A DNA stretch of 64,000 nt. It comes from Sorex araneus (taxonomy: Eukaryota > Chordata > Mammalia > Eulipotyphla > Soricidae). Location of the stretch: positions 219,860,000-219,923,999 of the forward strand of contig NC_073304.1 in the NCBI RefSeq assembly GCF_027595985.1. Direction: 5' to 3'. This document shows, piece by piece, positions 1 through 11,185 of the stretch. Position 1 is the stretch's first letter. Each line of letters begins with the position of its first letter. Position numbers and translations under genes: made by a program. The notes under the pieces were generated by a model. The model saw only the letters and a program-made list of their open reading frames with translations, had not been told where the DNA came from and made no database searches.

Positions 1-60
1 TATCGTCCCCCCAAGCTCCACCGGGAGTAACCCCTGAGTACAGAACTAGATTTAAGCACC

Positions 61-321
61 ATAGCCTCCTCCCCTCTCAGAGAGTCCAGCAAGCTACCGA
101 GAGTATCACACCCGTACGGCAGAGCCTGGCAAGCCACCTGTGGCGTACTCGATATGCCAAAAACAGTAACACTGAGTCTCACAATGGAGTGTCCCATTGC
201 TCACTGATTTGCTCGAACGGGCACCAGTAACGTCTCCATTGTGAGAGGGACGGAGGAATTGAACCCGGGTAAGCCGTGTGCAAGGCAAACAACCTACCCG
301 CTGTGCTATCGCTCCAGTCCA
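61..321. repeat. Foldback pair of SOR-2-type SINE bodies
   Basis: At 75-198 a body segment is in sense (AGCAAGCTACCGAGAGTATC, ATATGCCAAAAACAGTAACA, TCTCACAATGGAG). From about 199 to 321 the same family runs antisense and ends in the tRNA-like head (CTATCGCTCCAGTCC). Positions 1-60 are an old SINE tail in sense. Confidence 0.8.
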
Positions 322-559
322 TAAAAGGAAATATTATCCTTTAATTCCTTTAATCAGGCCATGGCAGTCTTTTAGGTTTAAGTACCTGACTTTATAGTTT
401 CTACTCTTACTAGCCCAACTGGGTCTTCTAAAACATAATCTGTGATGACAACAGATTCCATTTACACTTGCTTCTCTTCTAAAGATTTGGCTTTAACAAA
501 TATCTACTAAGATGCAATTTGTAAAGGTTGTAAGTGAAAATCTGATATATTTTTAACAA

Positions 560-656
560 TCTCATAGCACTGCACTGTAGCACTATTGTCTCGTTAATTT
601 GCTTGAGCAGGCACCAGTACCGTCTCCATTGTGAGACTTGTTGTTACTGTTTTTGA
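560..656 (-). repeat. SOR-2 SINE body fragment
   Basis: An antisense fragment containing GGCACCAGTACCGTCTCCAT and TGTGAGACTTGTTGTTACTG; the head is missing. Confidence 0.75.
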
Positions 657-743
657 CAATCTCATATGTGAATAAATTCCAAATCATATGTGGACAGGAA
701 AACAGACCAAATCAAATTTCTACAAATTAAGAATAAAAATGTG

Positions 744-744
<1 letters not shown>

Positions 745-775
<31 letters not shown>

Positions 776-784
776 TCACACACA
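745..784. repeat. (CA)n microsatellite
   Basis: An interrupted CA run of about 40 bp. Confidence 0.95.
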
Positions 785-983
785 AGTGAGTCACCATCAA
801 TAGCACAGAAATATTGAAACTTGGGAAAAGAGTGAAAGAGTGATCCTCAGACCAAGGCTGAAGATGACATTGTTAAGATAAAACATCTGTGCCCATTAAC
901 ACAGATATACATTTGTGCATGTCAGCAAAAAACTCTTAAAAATGGGACTCAAATCAGGGGTTAGCAGGATTTTTTGGTTTTTC

Positions 984-1159
984 TTTTTCTTCTTTTTCTT
1001 TTTGGGTCACACCCAGTGATGCACAGGTGTTACTCCTGGCTCTGCACTCAGGAATCACTCCTGGCGGTGCTCAGGGGACCATATGGGATGCTGGGAATCG
1101 AACCCGGGTCCGTCGAGTGCAAGGCAACGCCCTACCCGCTGTGCTATCGCTCCAGCCCC
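984..1159 (-). mobile_element. SOR-type SINE
   Basis: Full-length antisense copy, from poly(T) and GGGTCACACCCAGTGATG to GCTATCGCTCCAGCCCC. TTTTTGGTTTTTC repeats on both sides (971-983 and 1163-1175). Confidence 0.93.
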
Positions 1160-1449
1160 AAATTTTTGGTTTTTCAATTCCCCCCTAAAAGGGATCTTCT
1201 CCCAGTTGTTGGTCATATTACTAATCTGAAAAGTAAAAAAAAAAGATGAGCAGGAAACCCACAGAGGTGGAGTCGCAGACATTTGTCCCCCTGTGTCTGG
1301 CTAACATCACTTAACTACAATACAGTGCTGGAAATCGAACCCGAGGCTACTACATGCAGAGCACACCCTCCATCCCGTCCTTGAGCCCCACCCTAGCAAT
1401 CTCATTTTTCCCCTCTACAAGGTTTTGTCACATTTAAGGGAGAATTTTT

Positions 1450-1627
1450 TAGGTTTGCTTCTGGTCCACATCGGGTGATGCTCAGGATCACCTTATTTTT
1501 CCTGGCTCTGCATTCAGGAATCACTCCTGGTGGTGCCTGGGGAAACAGATGTGATGCCGAGGACTGAACCTGGGGCCAGCTGCGTGCATGGCAAAAGCCT
1601 TACCCGCCATACTATTGCTCCAGTCCC
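1450..1627 (-). mobile_element. SOR-type SINE, older
   Basis: Diverged antisense copy flanked by TAAGGGAGAATTTTT at 1435-1449 and 1628-1642. A headless relic of the same family lies just upstream at 1322-1390. Confidence 0.9.
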
Positions 1628-2384
1628 TAAGGGAGAATTTTTTTTTAACCCCATAATGAGCGTCCTACATTTTAGGCTTAAAATCTGGGGTCATCGGGAA
1701 AGCTGTGCACCTCTGTCCCAGTGGCAGTTCATGACTGAGTGACTGAGTTCACCATCCTACAGTGGCCAGCATACTGCCAATCAGTAGACTACAGCCTAGC
1801 AATCAGGACCGTCCACCCGAGATTTATTCATGGGCACACTGCTGCTGGAAGAGGCCTGTTACCGTTTTCCTGGAGAGGGCACAACCTTGGTGCTTGGGGT
1901 CCCTTCGTGTGCTGGGGGACATGGGGGCTCCCACATACAAAGCTTGCACTCCTAGCCTTTGAGCACCTTGCCTGGCCCCAGAATCTCTACTGCTATCAGG
2001 CAGTCAGAGCATTATCCTTCAGCTGGTCCACAGTGAGGGGAGTGACCCTTATAGCCCTTTCCCCCAACTTTCTGCTCATCTGACACCCGCTCAATAATAA
2101 ACTCAAACTGCACAGTACAGGCAAACAACAGCTTCACCTTACCACGTAAGCACTCACTTCCTACGGTGGTGGTTTTCACCATAGGATTATGGCCTAAAAA
2201 ACAAAAACTAAAACAAATCAATAGGAGCCTAATATCAACTGCCACTTATACTATATTTCTGGCAATAAGCAATGCTGGTGGATTGTTCTGGGGGTGGGGA
2301 TAAAGGAGAATTTGGGCATTCTTAAATTCCCAAGTATCAAGTAAAATTACTTGGAAATTTAAGAAAAGCTATCCTGGAGAGGTA

Positions 2385-2667
2385 GGGGGAGGGCAGAGCA
2401 TTAAGACAACAGGTAGGGTGCTTGCCTTGCACGTGGCTGACCAAGTTCAACCCCTGGCACCTCATTTAGTCCCTTGAGCCCATCAGGAAAATATATCCTG
2501 GGGCCGGAGAGATAGTGAAGCGGGTAAGGTGCTCGCCTTACAGGAGCTGCACTGGATCAACACTACGCACCCCAGATGGTCCCTTGAGCCCTGCCAGGGG
2601 TGATCCCTGAGCACAGACCCAGGAGTAAATCCTGAGCACTGCTGGGTATAATGCTCCCCTCAGAAAA
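2385..2667 (+). repeat. Two older SOR-type SINEs
   Basis: Sense copies at about 2385-2490 (no tail) and 2502-2667. The second begins GGGGCCGGAGAGATAGTGAA and ends in an A-rich tail; both are diverged in the B box. Confidence 0.8.
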
Positions 2668-2740
2668 AAAGAGGAAAAAAAAAAGGTATCCTTATCTATA
2701 AAGGATATAATCTATATTTCAATCTTCAGAAATGCTGTCT

Positions 2741-2916
2741 TAGGGGCGGAGTAATAGTATAGCGGGTAGGGTGTTTGTCCTGCATGCAGCTGACCCAGGT
2801 TCGATCCCTGGCATCCCATATGGTCCCCTGAGCACTGCCAGGAGTAATTCCTGAGTGCAGAGCCAGGAGTAACCCCTGAGTATCACCGGATGTGACCCAA
2901 AAAAGCAAAAAAGAAA
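2741..2916 (+). mobile_element. SOR-type SINE
   Basis: Full-length sense copy flanked by GAAATGCTGTCT at 2729-2740 and 2917-2928. Confidence 0.93.
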
Positions 2917-2936
2917 GAAATGCTGTCTCTCTCCAC

Positions 2937-3158
2937 AACAGGTAGGGCGTTTGCCTTGCATGCAGCCGACCTGGTTCGATTCCTCCGTCCCCTAGCAAGC
3001 TACCGAGAGTATCCCACCTGTACGGCAAAGTCTGGCAAGCTACTCGTGACATATGTGATATGCCAAAAACAGTAACAAGTCTCACAATGGAGACATTACT
3101 GGTGCCCGCTCGAGCAAATCGATGAGCAACAGGATGACAGTGACAGTGATAGTGATCA
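2937..3158 (+). mobile_element. SOR-2-type SINE
   Basis: Sense copy with a truncated tRNA-like head (GCCTTGCATGCAGCCGAC, B box GGTTCGATTCC) joined to the SOR-2 body (CTAGCAAGCTACCGAGAGTA to TCACAATGGAGACATTACTG). It ends in a GACAGTGATAGTGAT-like tail, not poly(A). Confidence 0.88.
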
Positions 3159-3159
3159 A

Positions 3160-3866
3160 AACTACAAATAAACGTAGTAGGGTGGCAGGAAGATCCAGAT
3201 GAAAAGTACTTTATCACCTCTCTTATCAGCTTTGTTTTCTTACTGGCCTTGTAAAATCAAGTTTTTAAAAAGAAAAAAATTAAGAAAACTTAAAACTGCT
3301 TTAGGCTGGGGATAGGTCAGTGGCAAAAGTACCTTGTGGGTCCCGTGTAAGGCAACTGCCTTAATGCTTCCATAGATTTTTCATCATAGTTTGGTATTAT
3401 GATTATAGGAAGTTGACTTTAGTTTGTATGACAGAGCGTCTAGTTTTAGGATTGCCAAAGCTGTAGGCTGTCTAGTTTCTATTCTAAATATTCTATTTAT
3501 AGTGTAGATTATATATATATATTTTTGGGAGGGGGAAGCCTTGCTACCCTGAGGCCCGTGAGGTTTTGAGTTCAATCCCAGAACCACCTACATCTGAGTA
3601 GCTCTGCGGCTTGTGCTCCTGGAAGCCACAGGCAACTGCAAACTCCAGAGCACTGCAACCACTACATGTGAACACCACAACTGGGAAGTGTGGGGGAGGT
3701 CAGAAGAGGGAAAGAGAGAGGAAGGGAGGGATGGAGGGAGGGAGAGAGAGGACGGAAGGAAGGGAGAGGAAGGGGAGAGCAGGCAGACAGGAAGTAGGAG
3801 GGAGCAAGGAAGGTTCTGTCAACAGGGAGTTGTCAAACTACCTGTCTCAAGTGCTCCCCAAACCCA
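3160..3866. other. EZH1 intron, no gene; weak SINE relics and GA-rich tract
   Basis: Contains faint tRNA-like relics near 3305-3360 and 3530-3680 and a purine-rich GGAAGG/GAGAGA tract at about 3705-3803. Nothing coding is supported. Confidence 0.6.
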
Positions 3867-4004
3867 CTTTTTTTTTTTTTTTGCCACACCAACGCTCAGG
3901 GGTTACTCCTGGCAGGCTTGGGGAACCATATGGGTTGCTAGAGATCAAACTCGGGTTGGCCACATATAAGGCAAGCGCCCTCTCCGCTGTACTAACAGCC
4001 CCAG
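3867..4004 (-). repeat. SOR-type SINE, diverged
   Basis: Antisense copy with poly(T) and an internal deletion; head CTAACAGCCCCA. Confidence 0.85.
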
Positions 4005-4228
4005 AAGTGTCTCACTTTGACTGCATTAAACTGCAGACATGTTACAAAACTGAGCCAAGACAGGCAAAATCGGAGTTCCTCCCAGTGCCATTCATGCAAA
4101 AAAGATGCTGTCTCAGCTCAGTAAGACACTTAGGGGCAGGGACAAAATCTGACAAGCGAGAACAATCTGCAACATGTTACGCTTTAGAGCATACTGCATT
4201 AACACTCTGCCTTGTGTGTCCCTGCTTT

Positions 4229-4357
4229 TTTTTTTTTTTTGCTTTTTGGGTCACACCCAGCGATGCACAGGGGTTACTCCTGGCTTTGCACTCAGGAATT
4301 ACTCCTGGCGGTGCTCAGGGGACCATATGGGATGCTGGGATACAAACTCCAGCCCCA
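4229..4357 (-). mobile_element. SOR-type SINE with internal deletion
   Basis: Antisense copy lacking the B-box/A-box interval (GGGATACAAACTCCAGCCCC), flanked by TGTGTCCCTGCTTT at 4215-4228 and 4358-4371. Confidence 0.9.
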
Positions 4358-4386
4358 TGTGTCCCTGCTTTCTTAAGTGACCTTGA

Positions 4387-4560
4387 GGCCGGAGCAAGAG
4401 GACAGCGAGGAGGGCATTTGCGGCTGACCCAGGTATGATCCCTGGCATCCCATATGATGCCTCGAGCACTATCAGGAGAAATTCCTGAGTGCAGAGCCAC
4501 GGAGAGCAGAGCCAGGAGTAACTTCTGAGCATCGCCAGGGAGCTTTGCCACACACAAAAA
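4387..4560 (+). repeat. SOR-type SINE, diverged
   Basis: Sense copy with an internal duplication (GCAGAGCCACGGAGAGCAGAGCCAGGAG). Confidence 0.82.
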
Positions 4561-4764
4561 AGTAACTGACCACATGTGACCAGAAGAGGACTGCAAGTGT
4601 AAAACCAGCGTATTTAAATTTTATTACTGTTTAGGGGTAGAGGGAGCTGGAATCTCCAAGTGGAGCTCAGGCGGCCCAGGGAAGTTCTTGGTCAACCGTG
4701 GACGGGCCCAGGCTGCAGTGCTGTCCTGTGTCTCTACCCCAGGGGAAAACAGGGCCCCTCCTGG

Positions 4765-5195
4765 GCCACACCCTACAGAACTCAGGGTGCACCCAGCAAT
4801 TCTCTGGTGACTGTGTGGAGCTAGAGATCAAACAGACATGTGCCTTAATCCCTGCACTATCTTTTTTGGCTTTATGTTTGGGGGCTACATCCAGCCATGT
4901 TCAAGGGTTACTCCTGTCCCTGTGCTCAAGAATCACTCCTGGCGGTGGTCAGAAGATCATATGGGATGCCGGGAATGGAACCCAGGTCAGCTGCGGGCAG
5001 GGACAGCACCCTACCTGCCGTACAATGGCTCCGGCCCCTCTTCCCAGTCTTTTATTTTGTTTTATTTGTTGGTGGTGGGGGGTACAACTGATGGTGCTCT
5101 GGGCTTCCTCCCAACAGCGCCCAGGGGACCATGCATGCCAGAGACTGGACCTGTGCCTCCCTCATGGAAAGCACACGCTCTAGCCTTAGCCCCAA
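4765..5195 (-). repeat. Three diverged SOR-type SINEs, antisense
   Basis: Copies at about 4765-4862, 4863-5037 and 5070-5195 lie immediately 3' of EZH1 coding exon C; the middle one is the best preserved. Confidence 0.75.
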
Positions 5196-5238
5196 ATCAT
5201 CCCACTGAAACAATCCCCGAAGTATTTTCAATACATAC

Positions 5239-8162
5239 CATAAAGTTCTGCTGGAGAGGGGACCAGGAATACATGATGGGAACCAAGGCGACCGTATTCA
5301 GAGACCTCATTAACATGTGTTGACTTGCAAAGCCCGGGAAAATGCTCTCTATGGTACACTGAAATATAAACAGCGACATGGAAAATGGGGGACAAGCAGA
5401 CAACCAAACCATGAGAAAATTTCACTTTCCTTTCTTTTTTTTCTTTTTTTTTTTGCTTTTTGGGTCACACCTGGCGATGCACAGGGGTTTATTCCTGGCT
5501 TTGCACTCAGGAATTACCCCTGGCAGTGCTCAGGGAACCATATGGGGTGCTGGGAATCGAACCCGGGTTGGCCGCGTGCAAGGCAAATGCCCTACCCGCT
5601 GTGCTATCACTCCAGCCCCCAAATTCACTTTCCTTCTAAACTGACCCAAAGAGGGACTCGAGCGCTAGTACAACGGCTAGTACAAAAGGCCAAAAACACA
5701 AAATCAAGAAACCAAACAGCAACACTGATCCAAATAGCTCTCTAGTTCTTCCAAAGAAAGAAGCTGAGGCTTTTGTAGCGATCACTCCTACAAGGTACTA
5801 TCTGACTACAACCCCCCGGGAAGCAGACCCGGCCCCAAATTCACCTCCGCACCCTCTAGCCTCCCATACTCAACTTTGGCCTATCTGTTTGTTTGTTCTG
5901 GTTCTTCGGCCACACCAGGCTATGCTCAGGGGCTACTGTTCCTGGCTGTGTCATCAAGGGCTGCTCCCAGCGGTGCTCAGGGGACCTTGCAAGGCTGAGG
6001 ATGAAGCCCAGAGGCACCACGGGCAAAGCCCACACTTCACTCTGTTGAGCCATCTCTCTGGGCCCTGGGGATGCTTATTTCTCTTACTTTTTATAGTGCC
6101 AGGGATCAAACCAAAGGCCTCTCACACATTTGAGGCAAACACTCTACCACCTTTTTAAGACATGACGAAATGCAAACTGTGACTGAAATGGTAGAGTGCC
6201 TTGCCTTGCGCATTCAAGGCCCTGGGTTCTATTCCCAGTGTGGTATGGACCCAGAAAACCAACCACCAGCAACCCTGTCCTCACCAGGGCTGAGTGGGCC
6301 TTTTATTATTTTGGGCCACAACATGCAGTGCTCAGGGTTTAATCCAAGTTCTGTGCTCAGGGATTACTTCTGGCAGCACTCAGGGGAGCACATACAGTGC
6401 TGGGGATCGAATCCAGGTTGGCCACATGCGAAGTAAGCACTCTACCCACTGTACTATCTTTTTGGCACCTTAGTTTTTAAAAACATGCTTTTTAACTAAA
6501 GAAAAAATAAGGTGTTTTTTCTTTTCCCCCAGTTTTTGGGTTCATACCCTGTTCCTCAAATCATGCTCAGAGATCATTACTAGCAGTGCTCAGGGGGACC
6601 CGCGGGGCCAGGGCTAACCCCGGGGCCTTCTGTACGCAGAGCGAGCACTCCAGCCTGTGCAGCTGGTCATCTCTCTGGCCTGCTTTTTAACTTTTTGCCT
6701 GATAAAAAGTTAAAAAGCAGGCCAGAGAGATTTTTTTGGTTTTTGGTTTGTCCTTAGGGCCACACCTAGTGGTGTTCAGGGCTTACTCCTGGTTCTGTGC
6801 TCAGGGGGTCACTCTTGGTGGTGCTCAGGGGATCATATGGGGGGGGTGCCAGGGACTGAACCCAGGTCAGCCGTGTGCAAGGCAAGCGCCCTCCCTGCTG
6901 TGCTATCGCTCCATCCCCACTATATTCCTCTTTTTTTCCTTTGGCGAGGGGGAAAGCACAGCCAGCAGTTCGGGGGAGCAGGCCTTGGGGGTGTGGGCGT
7001 GGGGGGGACACCCTTGCTCCCCTGGCTCTGCTGCATGCTCTCCTGCCTGAGTCATCTTCCTGGCCCCAAGCGCTATTCCTTTGATCCAGACCCTCCTGTC
7101 CGTTATCCAGGGCATTCCTTTCCCAGTATCAAAGTACCTGAGGAGTCAAACAAGAAAAGGCTGTTGTGGAAATTGATCCCAGCGCCCAGGAGAGACAGGA
7201 AATGTCTTGTTTTTCTATGAAAACCTCAGGGATACTCGTGAACTGAGAAGAACATTAGGTGGAACAGGTTATCTTGAAAGCTACAGATTTCAAGTTTTCC
7301 AAGTCAGGACTCTACCAGCTATCGCCACTCTCCTTACTTACTCTCTACTCGGTGACAGACGGAGACAGAGAACACAACAGACAACCCGAGCGCCAGGAGG
7401 AGAGGAGAGCTGCGCGTCAGCACCTGGACGTACCTTTTTGAGGAAAGGATGTCCACTCACAGGCTTCATCAACTGAACCGGCTGGACGCGAAGCTTCTTC
7501 CATTCCTCGTTGAGGATCTGGGTCTTTTCCTGAACCTTAGCAAAATTGGCTACGTATAGCGCCTAGCGAAGTCAAGGGGGAAAACAGTTAGGATTTCTAG
7601 AAGGAAAGAAAAAAAATATCCAGGGGAAAATACCTAGAGAGATCAGGATGGGCTGGGGCTGCGCTCTGTACACAGGAGGCCGAGGTCCAATTCCTGGCAC
7701 TGCACGGTCCCCAGAGTGCCACTGGAAATGACTGCTGAGCTCAGAGCCATGAGTATACCCCGAGCACTGCCAGGCAGGCTCCCCAAAAAATGAAACAAAA
7801 AAATCCAGCGACTCCAACGTGACCTAAGTGACGGAGCACTTGGTCTGCATTTGTGACGTCCTGGTTTCCACCGTGGCCTGACACAGAATCACCCCCAAAA
7901 CCAAATAAATGCCCTGACAGCAAGGAAAAAACAATCCAGGGGTGGAGATACAGTGTAGGGGCAAAAAAACCAAACAAGTCCATACTCGCTTGGTAGCTTG
8001 GTAGAAATTTTTTTTTGGGGGGCGGGGAATTTTTTTTTTTTTTACCTTTGCACCCATATTTGCCTGAAGCCGTTTGAGTTGTCGAAGTCTCATATATTCA
8101 GATTTGACTTTTCTTTTCCAATAAGTGATACATTTGGAAGTTGGGGGATTTTGTATATCCAT
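5239..8162 (-). CDS. EZH1: EZH1, Polycomb H3K27 methyltransferase, N-terminal exons (partial)
   Basis: EZH1 is a catalytic subunit of nuclear PRC2 and methylates H3K27. Three coding exons are visible on the minus strand. Exon A is 8175-8046, with 13 nt of 5' UTR, ATG at 8162-8160 and residues 1-39. Exon B is 7562-7434 (residues 40-82). Exon C is 5358-5239 (residues 83-122). All join in phase 0 and have good signals: acceptors TTGCTTAG, TCGCTAG and ATTTCAG, donors GTAAAA, GTACGT and GTATGT. The joined protein starts [15 protein letters not shown] and includes the stretches [16 protein letters not shown] and [10 protein letters not shown]. It matches the mammalian EZH1 N-terminus as I know it, which carries the basic helix and the EED-contact region; the family length is about 747 aa. 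One difference from the human protein I remember is a Leu at residue 70 (VQPVQLMKP), where I recall Ser. The remaining exons (SANT, CXC, SET) lie beyond position 1. EZH2 is the alternative, but the sequence fits EZH1 better and the neighbours RAMP2, VPS25 and WNK4 agree. Confidence 0.96.
5436..5618 (-). mobile_element. SOR-type SINE
   Basis: Full-length antisense copy with near-identical flanks, AAATTTCACTTTCCTTTCT (5417-5435) and AAATTCACTTTCCTTCT (5621-5637). Confidence 0.93.
5898..6682. repeat. Tract of diverged SOR-type SINEs
   Basis: Antisense relics at 5898-6063, 6095-6150, 6300-6467 and 6532-6682. A sense tRNA-like piece is at about 6172-6245 (GGTAGAGTGCCTTGCC, GGGTTCTATTCCCA). Confidence 0.75.
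6669..6731. repeat. Perfect 28-bp inverted repeat, 7-nt loop
   Basis: The left arm 6669-6696 starts ATCTCTCTGGCCTGC and ends TTAACTTTTT. The right arm 6704-6731 is its exact reverse complement. The loop is GCCTGAT. It sits at the junction of two antisense SINEs. Confidence 0.97.
6736..6920 (-). repeat. SOR-type SINE
   Basis: Antisense copy with poly(T)/GGTTTTTGG tail side and head CTATCGCTCCATCCCC, moderately diverged. Confidence 0.88.
7068..7433. other. EZH1 intron, unique sequence
   Basis: No SINE, gene or RNA recognised; it lies between a degenerate repeat and EZH1 coding exon B on the minus strand. Confidence 0.5.
7638..7920 (+). repeat. Two old SOR-type SINE relics
   Basis: Sense relics at about 7638-7800 and 7818-7920, recognisable by CCCGAGCACTGCCAGGCAGG and CCCCCAAAACC tails. 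Confidence 0.65.
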
Positions 8163-8237
8163 TTTGCTATATAATCTAAGCAAGAGAGACAGAGATGAGA
8201 AATAAACATTTCATTGCTTAGAAATAAAACATTCCTG

Positions 8238-8412
8238 CGGCTGGAGTGATAGCACAGCGCGTAGGGCGTTTGCCTTGCACTCGGCCAACCCGGGTTCAAA
8301 TCCCAGCATCCCATATGGTCCCCTGAGCACCGCCAGGGGTGATTCCTGAGTGCATGAGCCAGGAGTGACCCCTGTGCATTGCTGGGTGTGACCCAAAAAG
8401 AAAAAAAAAAAA
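8238..8412 (+). mobile_element. SOR-type SINE
   Basis: Near-consensus sense copy flanked by an exact 17-bp duplication GAAATAAAACATTCCTG (8221-8237 and 8413-8429), about 60 bp 5' of the EZH1 start exon on the EZH1 strand. Confidence 0.95.
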
Positions 8413-8511
8413 GAAATAAAACATTCCTGAAACTTAAATGGACATGATCAATTATGATTTAAGTCCTGTGACATTTATAAAAAAAACACTATTTAAAAAA
8501 CCCTAATCTAT

Positions 8512-8675
8512 AGGGCCAGAGTGACAGCACAGCAGGTGGGGGGGGGCACTTGTCTTGCACATGGCAGATCCAAGTTCGGTCCCTGGCACCCAATAAGGTC
8601 CCTGACCACCTCACCCTCACCCCACAGTCCCTGAACACAGAGAGAGGAGTAAGTCCTGTGTGCTCCAAAGTAAAA
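8512..8675 (+). repeat. Older SOR-type SINE
   Basis: Diverged sense copy with AACCCTAATCT on both sides. Confidence 0.85.
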
Positions 8676-8797
8676 AAAGAACCCTAATCTCACAATACTT
8701 CCATGAAAAGACTTCACATCAGCAGTTCAAATCTGATTACTTAAAGATAGCCTATGTCCTCTGCTATTCTCATTTGTTTGAGAAAGACAAACAAATT

Positions 8798-9106
8798 ATG
8801 ACGCCTAGGATCAAACCCAGGTCAGTCGAGTGCAAGGCAAGAGCCTTGCCTGTTTTACTATCTCTCTCTGGCTCTGTTTTTTGTTTGTTTGCTGGGGCGG
8901 GGGAGGGGAGTACATAGCAATACTCAGTGGATACTCCCAGCTCAGTATGTTGTTGTTGTTGTCTTTTGGGAGGCCCACACCCAGTCGTGCCCAGGGCTTA
9001 TTCCTGGCTCTGTACTAAGCAATCACTCCTGGCAGGCTCAGGGGACAGTGTGGGATGCTAGGGCTTGGCCACATGCAAGGCAAGTGACCACTACACTCTC
9101 CAGCCC
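8798..9106 (-). repeat. Two older SOR-type SINEs
   Basis: An antisense head half at 8798-8876 and a nearly complete copy at 8962-9106. Confidence 0.8.
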
Positions 9107-9318
9107 CCGACTCATTCCTGAGGACGGATTCAGATGGAGCCAAGGGCTGAACCTGCATCTCCTTCACACCAAGCCTGTGCTCAGGCAGAAGAGCTCTCTG
9201 GGGCCCATCCGATGAGAACGCTCCAGAAATCTCTCAGAGACATTAGGAACCTGGATCCCTTGGGGGTCTGGATGCCTATGCAGCCCCTCAAAGCAACGTT
9301 CAGCAAGAATCAACTGCT

Positions 9319-9494
9319 GGGGTTGGAGAGATAGCACAGCGGGTAGGGCGTTTGCCTTGCACGCGGCCGACCCGGGTTCAAATCCCAGCATCCCATATGG
9401 TCCCCTGAGCATGGCCAGGGGTGATTCCTGAGTGCAGAGCCAGGAGTAACCCCTGTGCATTGCCAGGTGTGACCCAAAAAGAAAAAAAAAAAAA
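9319..9494 (+). mobile_element. SOR-type SINE
   Basis: Near-consensus sense copy with exact flanks AAGAATCAACTGCT (9305-9318 and 9495-9508). Confidence 0.95.
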
Positions 9495-9651
9495 AAGAAT
9501 CAACTGCTAAGGGCATCATGGAAAGATCCACCCACACTACAAAACCCTACCTGCCACATTATCTACATCAACCTCATGACGGTAAATAAAGATCACATAT
9601 GACAAGTGCCATTTCCAAGAATACAGCAAGTGGAAATGAAGGGAAAGCCAC

Positions 9652-9828
9652 TTTTTTTTTTTATTATTTTGGGTCACACCCGGCGATGCTTAGGGGTTAC
9701 TCCTGGCTCATGCACTCAGGAATGACTCCTGGTGGTGCTCAGGGGACCATATGGGATGCTGGGAATCGAATCCGGGTCGGCTGCATGCAAGGCAAACACC
9801 CTACCTGCTGTGCTATTGCTCCAGCCCC
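9652..9828 (-). mobile_element. SOR-type SINE
   Basis: Near-consensus antisense copy flanked by GGAAAGCCAC (9642-9651 and 9829-9838). Confidence 0.94.
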
Positions 9829-10277
9829 GGAAAGCCACCTTTTTTTTTTTCTTTTGGTATTTGAATTGCAGCTCAAAGTTTTCAAGAAGTAATTATAATT
9901 CACCCCACCTACCTCCTGGAGTACAGCAGCGTCAGGTTTTATGATATGCCTTCTGTTCTTCAGGGGAATAGCAAGACACAAAAGGGAAGAAAAAATAAAG
10001 TTCAGGTACTCAAAAAGAGAACAGATAGCAATTTCATGATGTCTCTGAAGCATATTCAGGTCTTGGTACCCCCGTGGGCATGTGCTCCCTGCCAAACTGA
10101 GAGCTGAGGTCCTCGTCTGCCCCATTATGTCTACAAGTGAGGCTCTGGACACACTCTGTGTCACTTGAGAAGGGGTCGGTGATTTTACTGAATTGTACCC
10201 TTAGAGCTGGTGTGCATGCCTGGTAAGCTGGAGCCATAGGCTTTTTTTCCTCAAAGGTTTTTCCTTTGGGGAAAGGG

Positions 10278-10912
10278 AATTTGGGGGCCACACCTATTGG
10301 TTTTCAGGACTTATTCCTGGCTCTGTGCTCAGGGATCATCTTGGCAGGGCTGGGGGGGTGGGGGAGGGATTACATGTGGGCGTGGGAGACTGAACCCAGG
10401 GCAGCCGCTGTCCCATCGGTTCTGGGCCCTGGCATAGGTTTGGTCCCTAGCACCACCTGGTCTAAGGGAGCAACACCCTAGTGCAGCTCTGGGAACGGCC
10501 CTGAATACCCCTAGGTGTGGCCCCCAAACAAAATTAAGTTAAAAAAAAAAAGGAGGGCCAGGGCAATGGTTTAAAAGCCTGGACCACACAGTATGTATGG
10601 AGGGGCCCCAGTTTCAATCCCCGGCACCAACCACATGGTTCTCTGAGCACCCTGGGGCCTTACCTCAAGCACCACAGGCCTGCCCAAAGCATGAAGAAAT
10701 GAAAGGTGTAGGCCTCATTTCAAAATTTCCTTGAAAAATTACTTTTTTCTCATGTTGAACAGAAAGTACAAAGGTCAAGACACTTGTTGTGCACGTGGCC
10801 AGCCCCTGTTTGATCCCCAGAACCCCACTGGGTCCCCTGAAAACTGCCAGGAGTGACTCCTGAGGGCAGTCAGGAGAAAGCCCCGAGCACTGCCAGGTGG
10901 AGCCCCCAAACA
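10278..10912. repeat. Four older SINE copies
   Basis: Antisense 10278-10419, then sense 10425-10552, 10553-10680 and 10764-10912. All have the GTGTGGCCCCCAAAC-type tail of older subfamilies. Confidence 0.75.
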
Positions 10913-11185
10913 ACCCAATCGCGTTTTTTTCTTTAAAGTTTAGTATTTTACTTCTTCTGAAGAAGCAGCTTGAGGGATTGGAATGAGAGTGCAACAAACT
11001 GTGTGCAAAAGGTCTGAAGAGGTAAGGGTGCTTCTCCCCAGCACCACATGGAGCCACTGTGGGCAAGTGGCTCAGGAGCACTGAGCGCTGATCCGAAGTA
11101 GCTCCCAAGCACGAGCCGCTATGGTCCCCAATGAGAGGCAGCAGTATCAAATGGCCTGTTTCCCCCCCTTTAAAATGACATTGCA

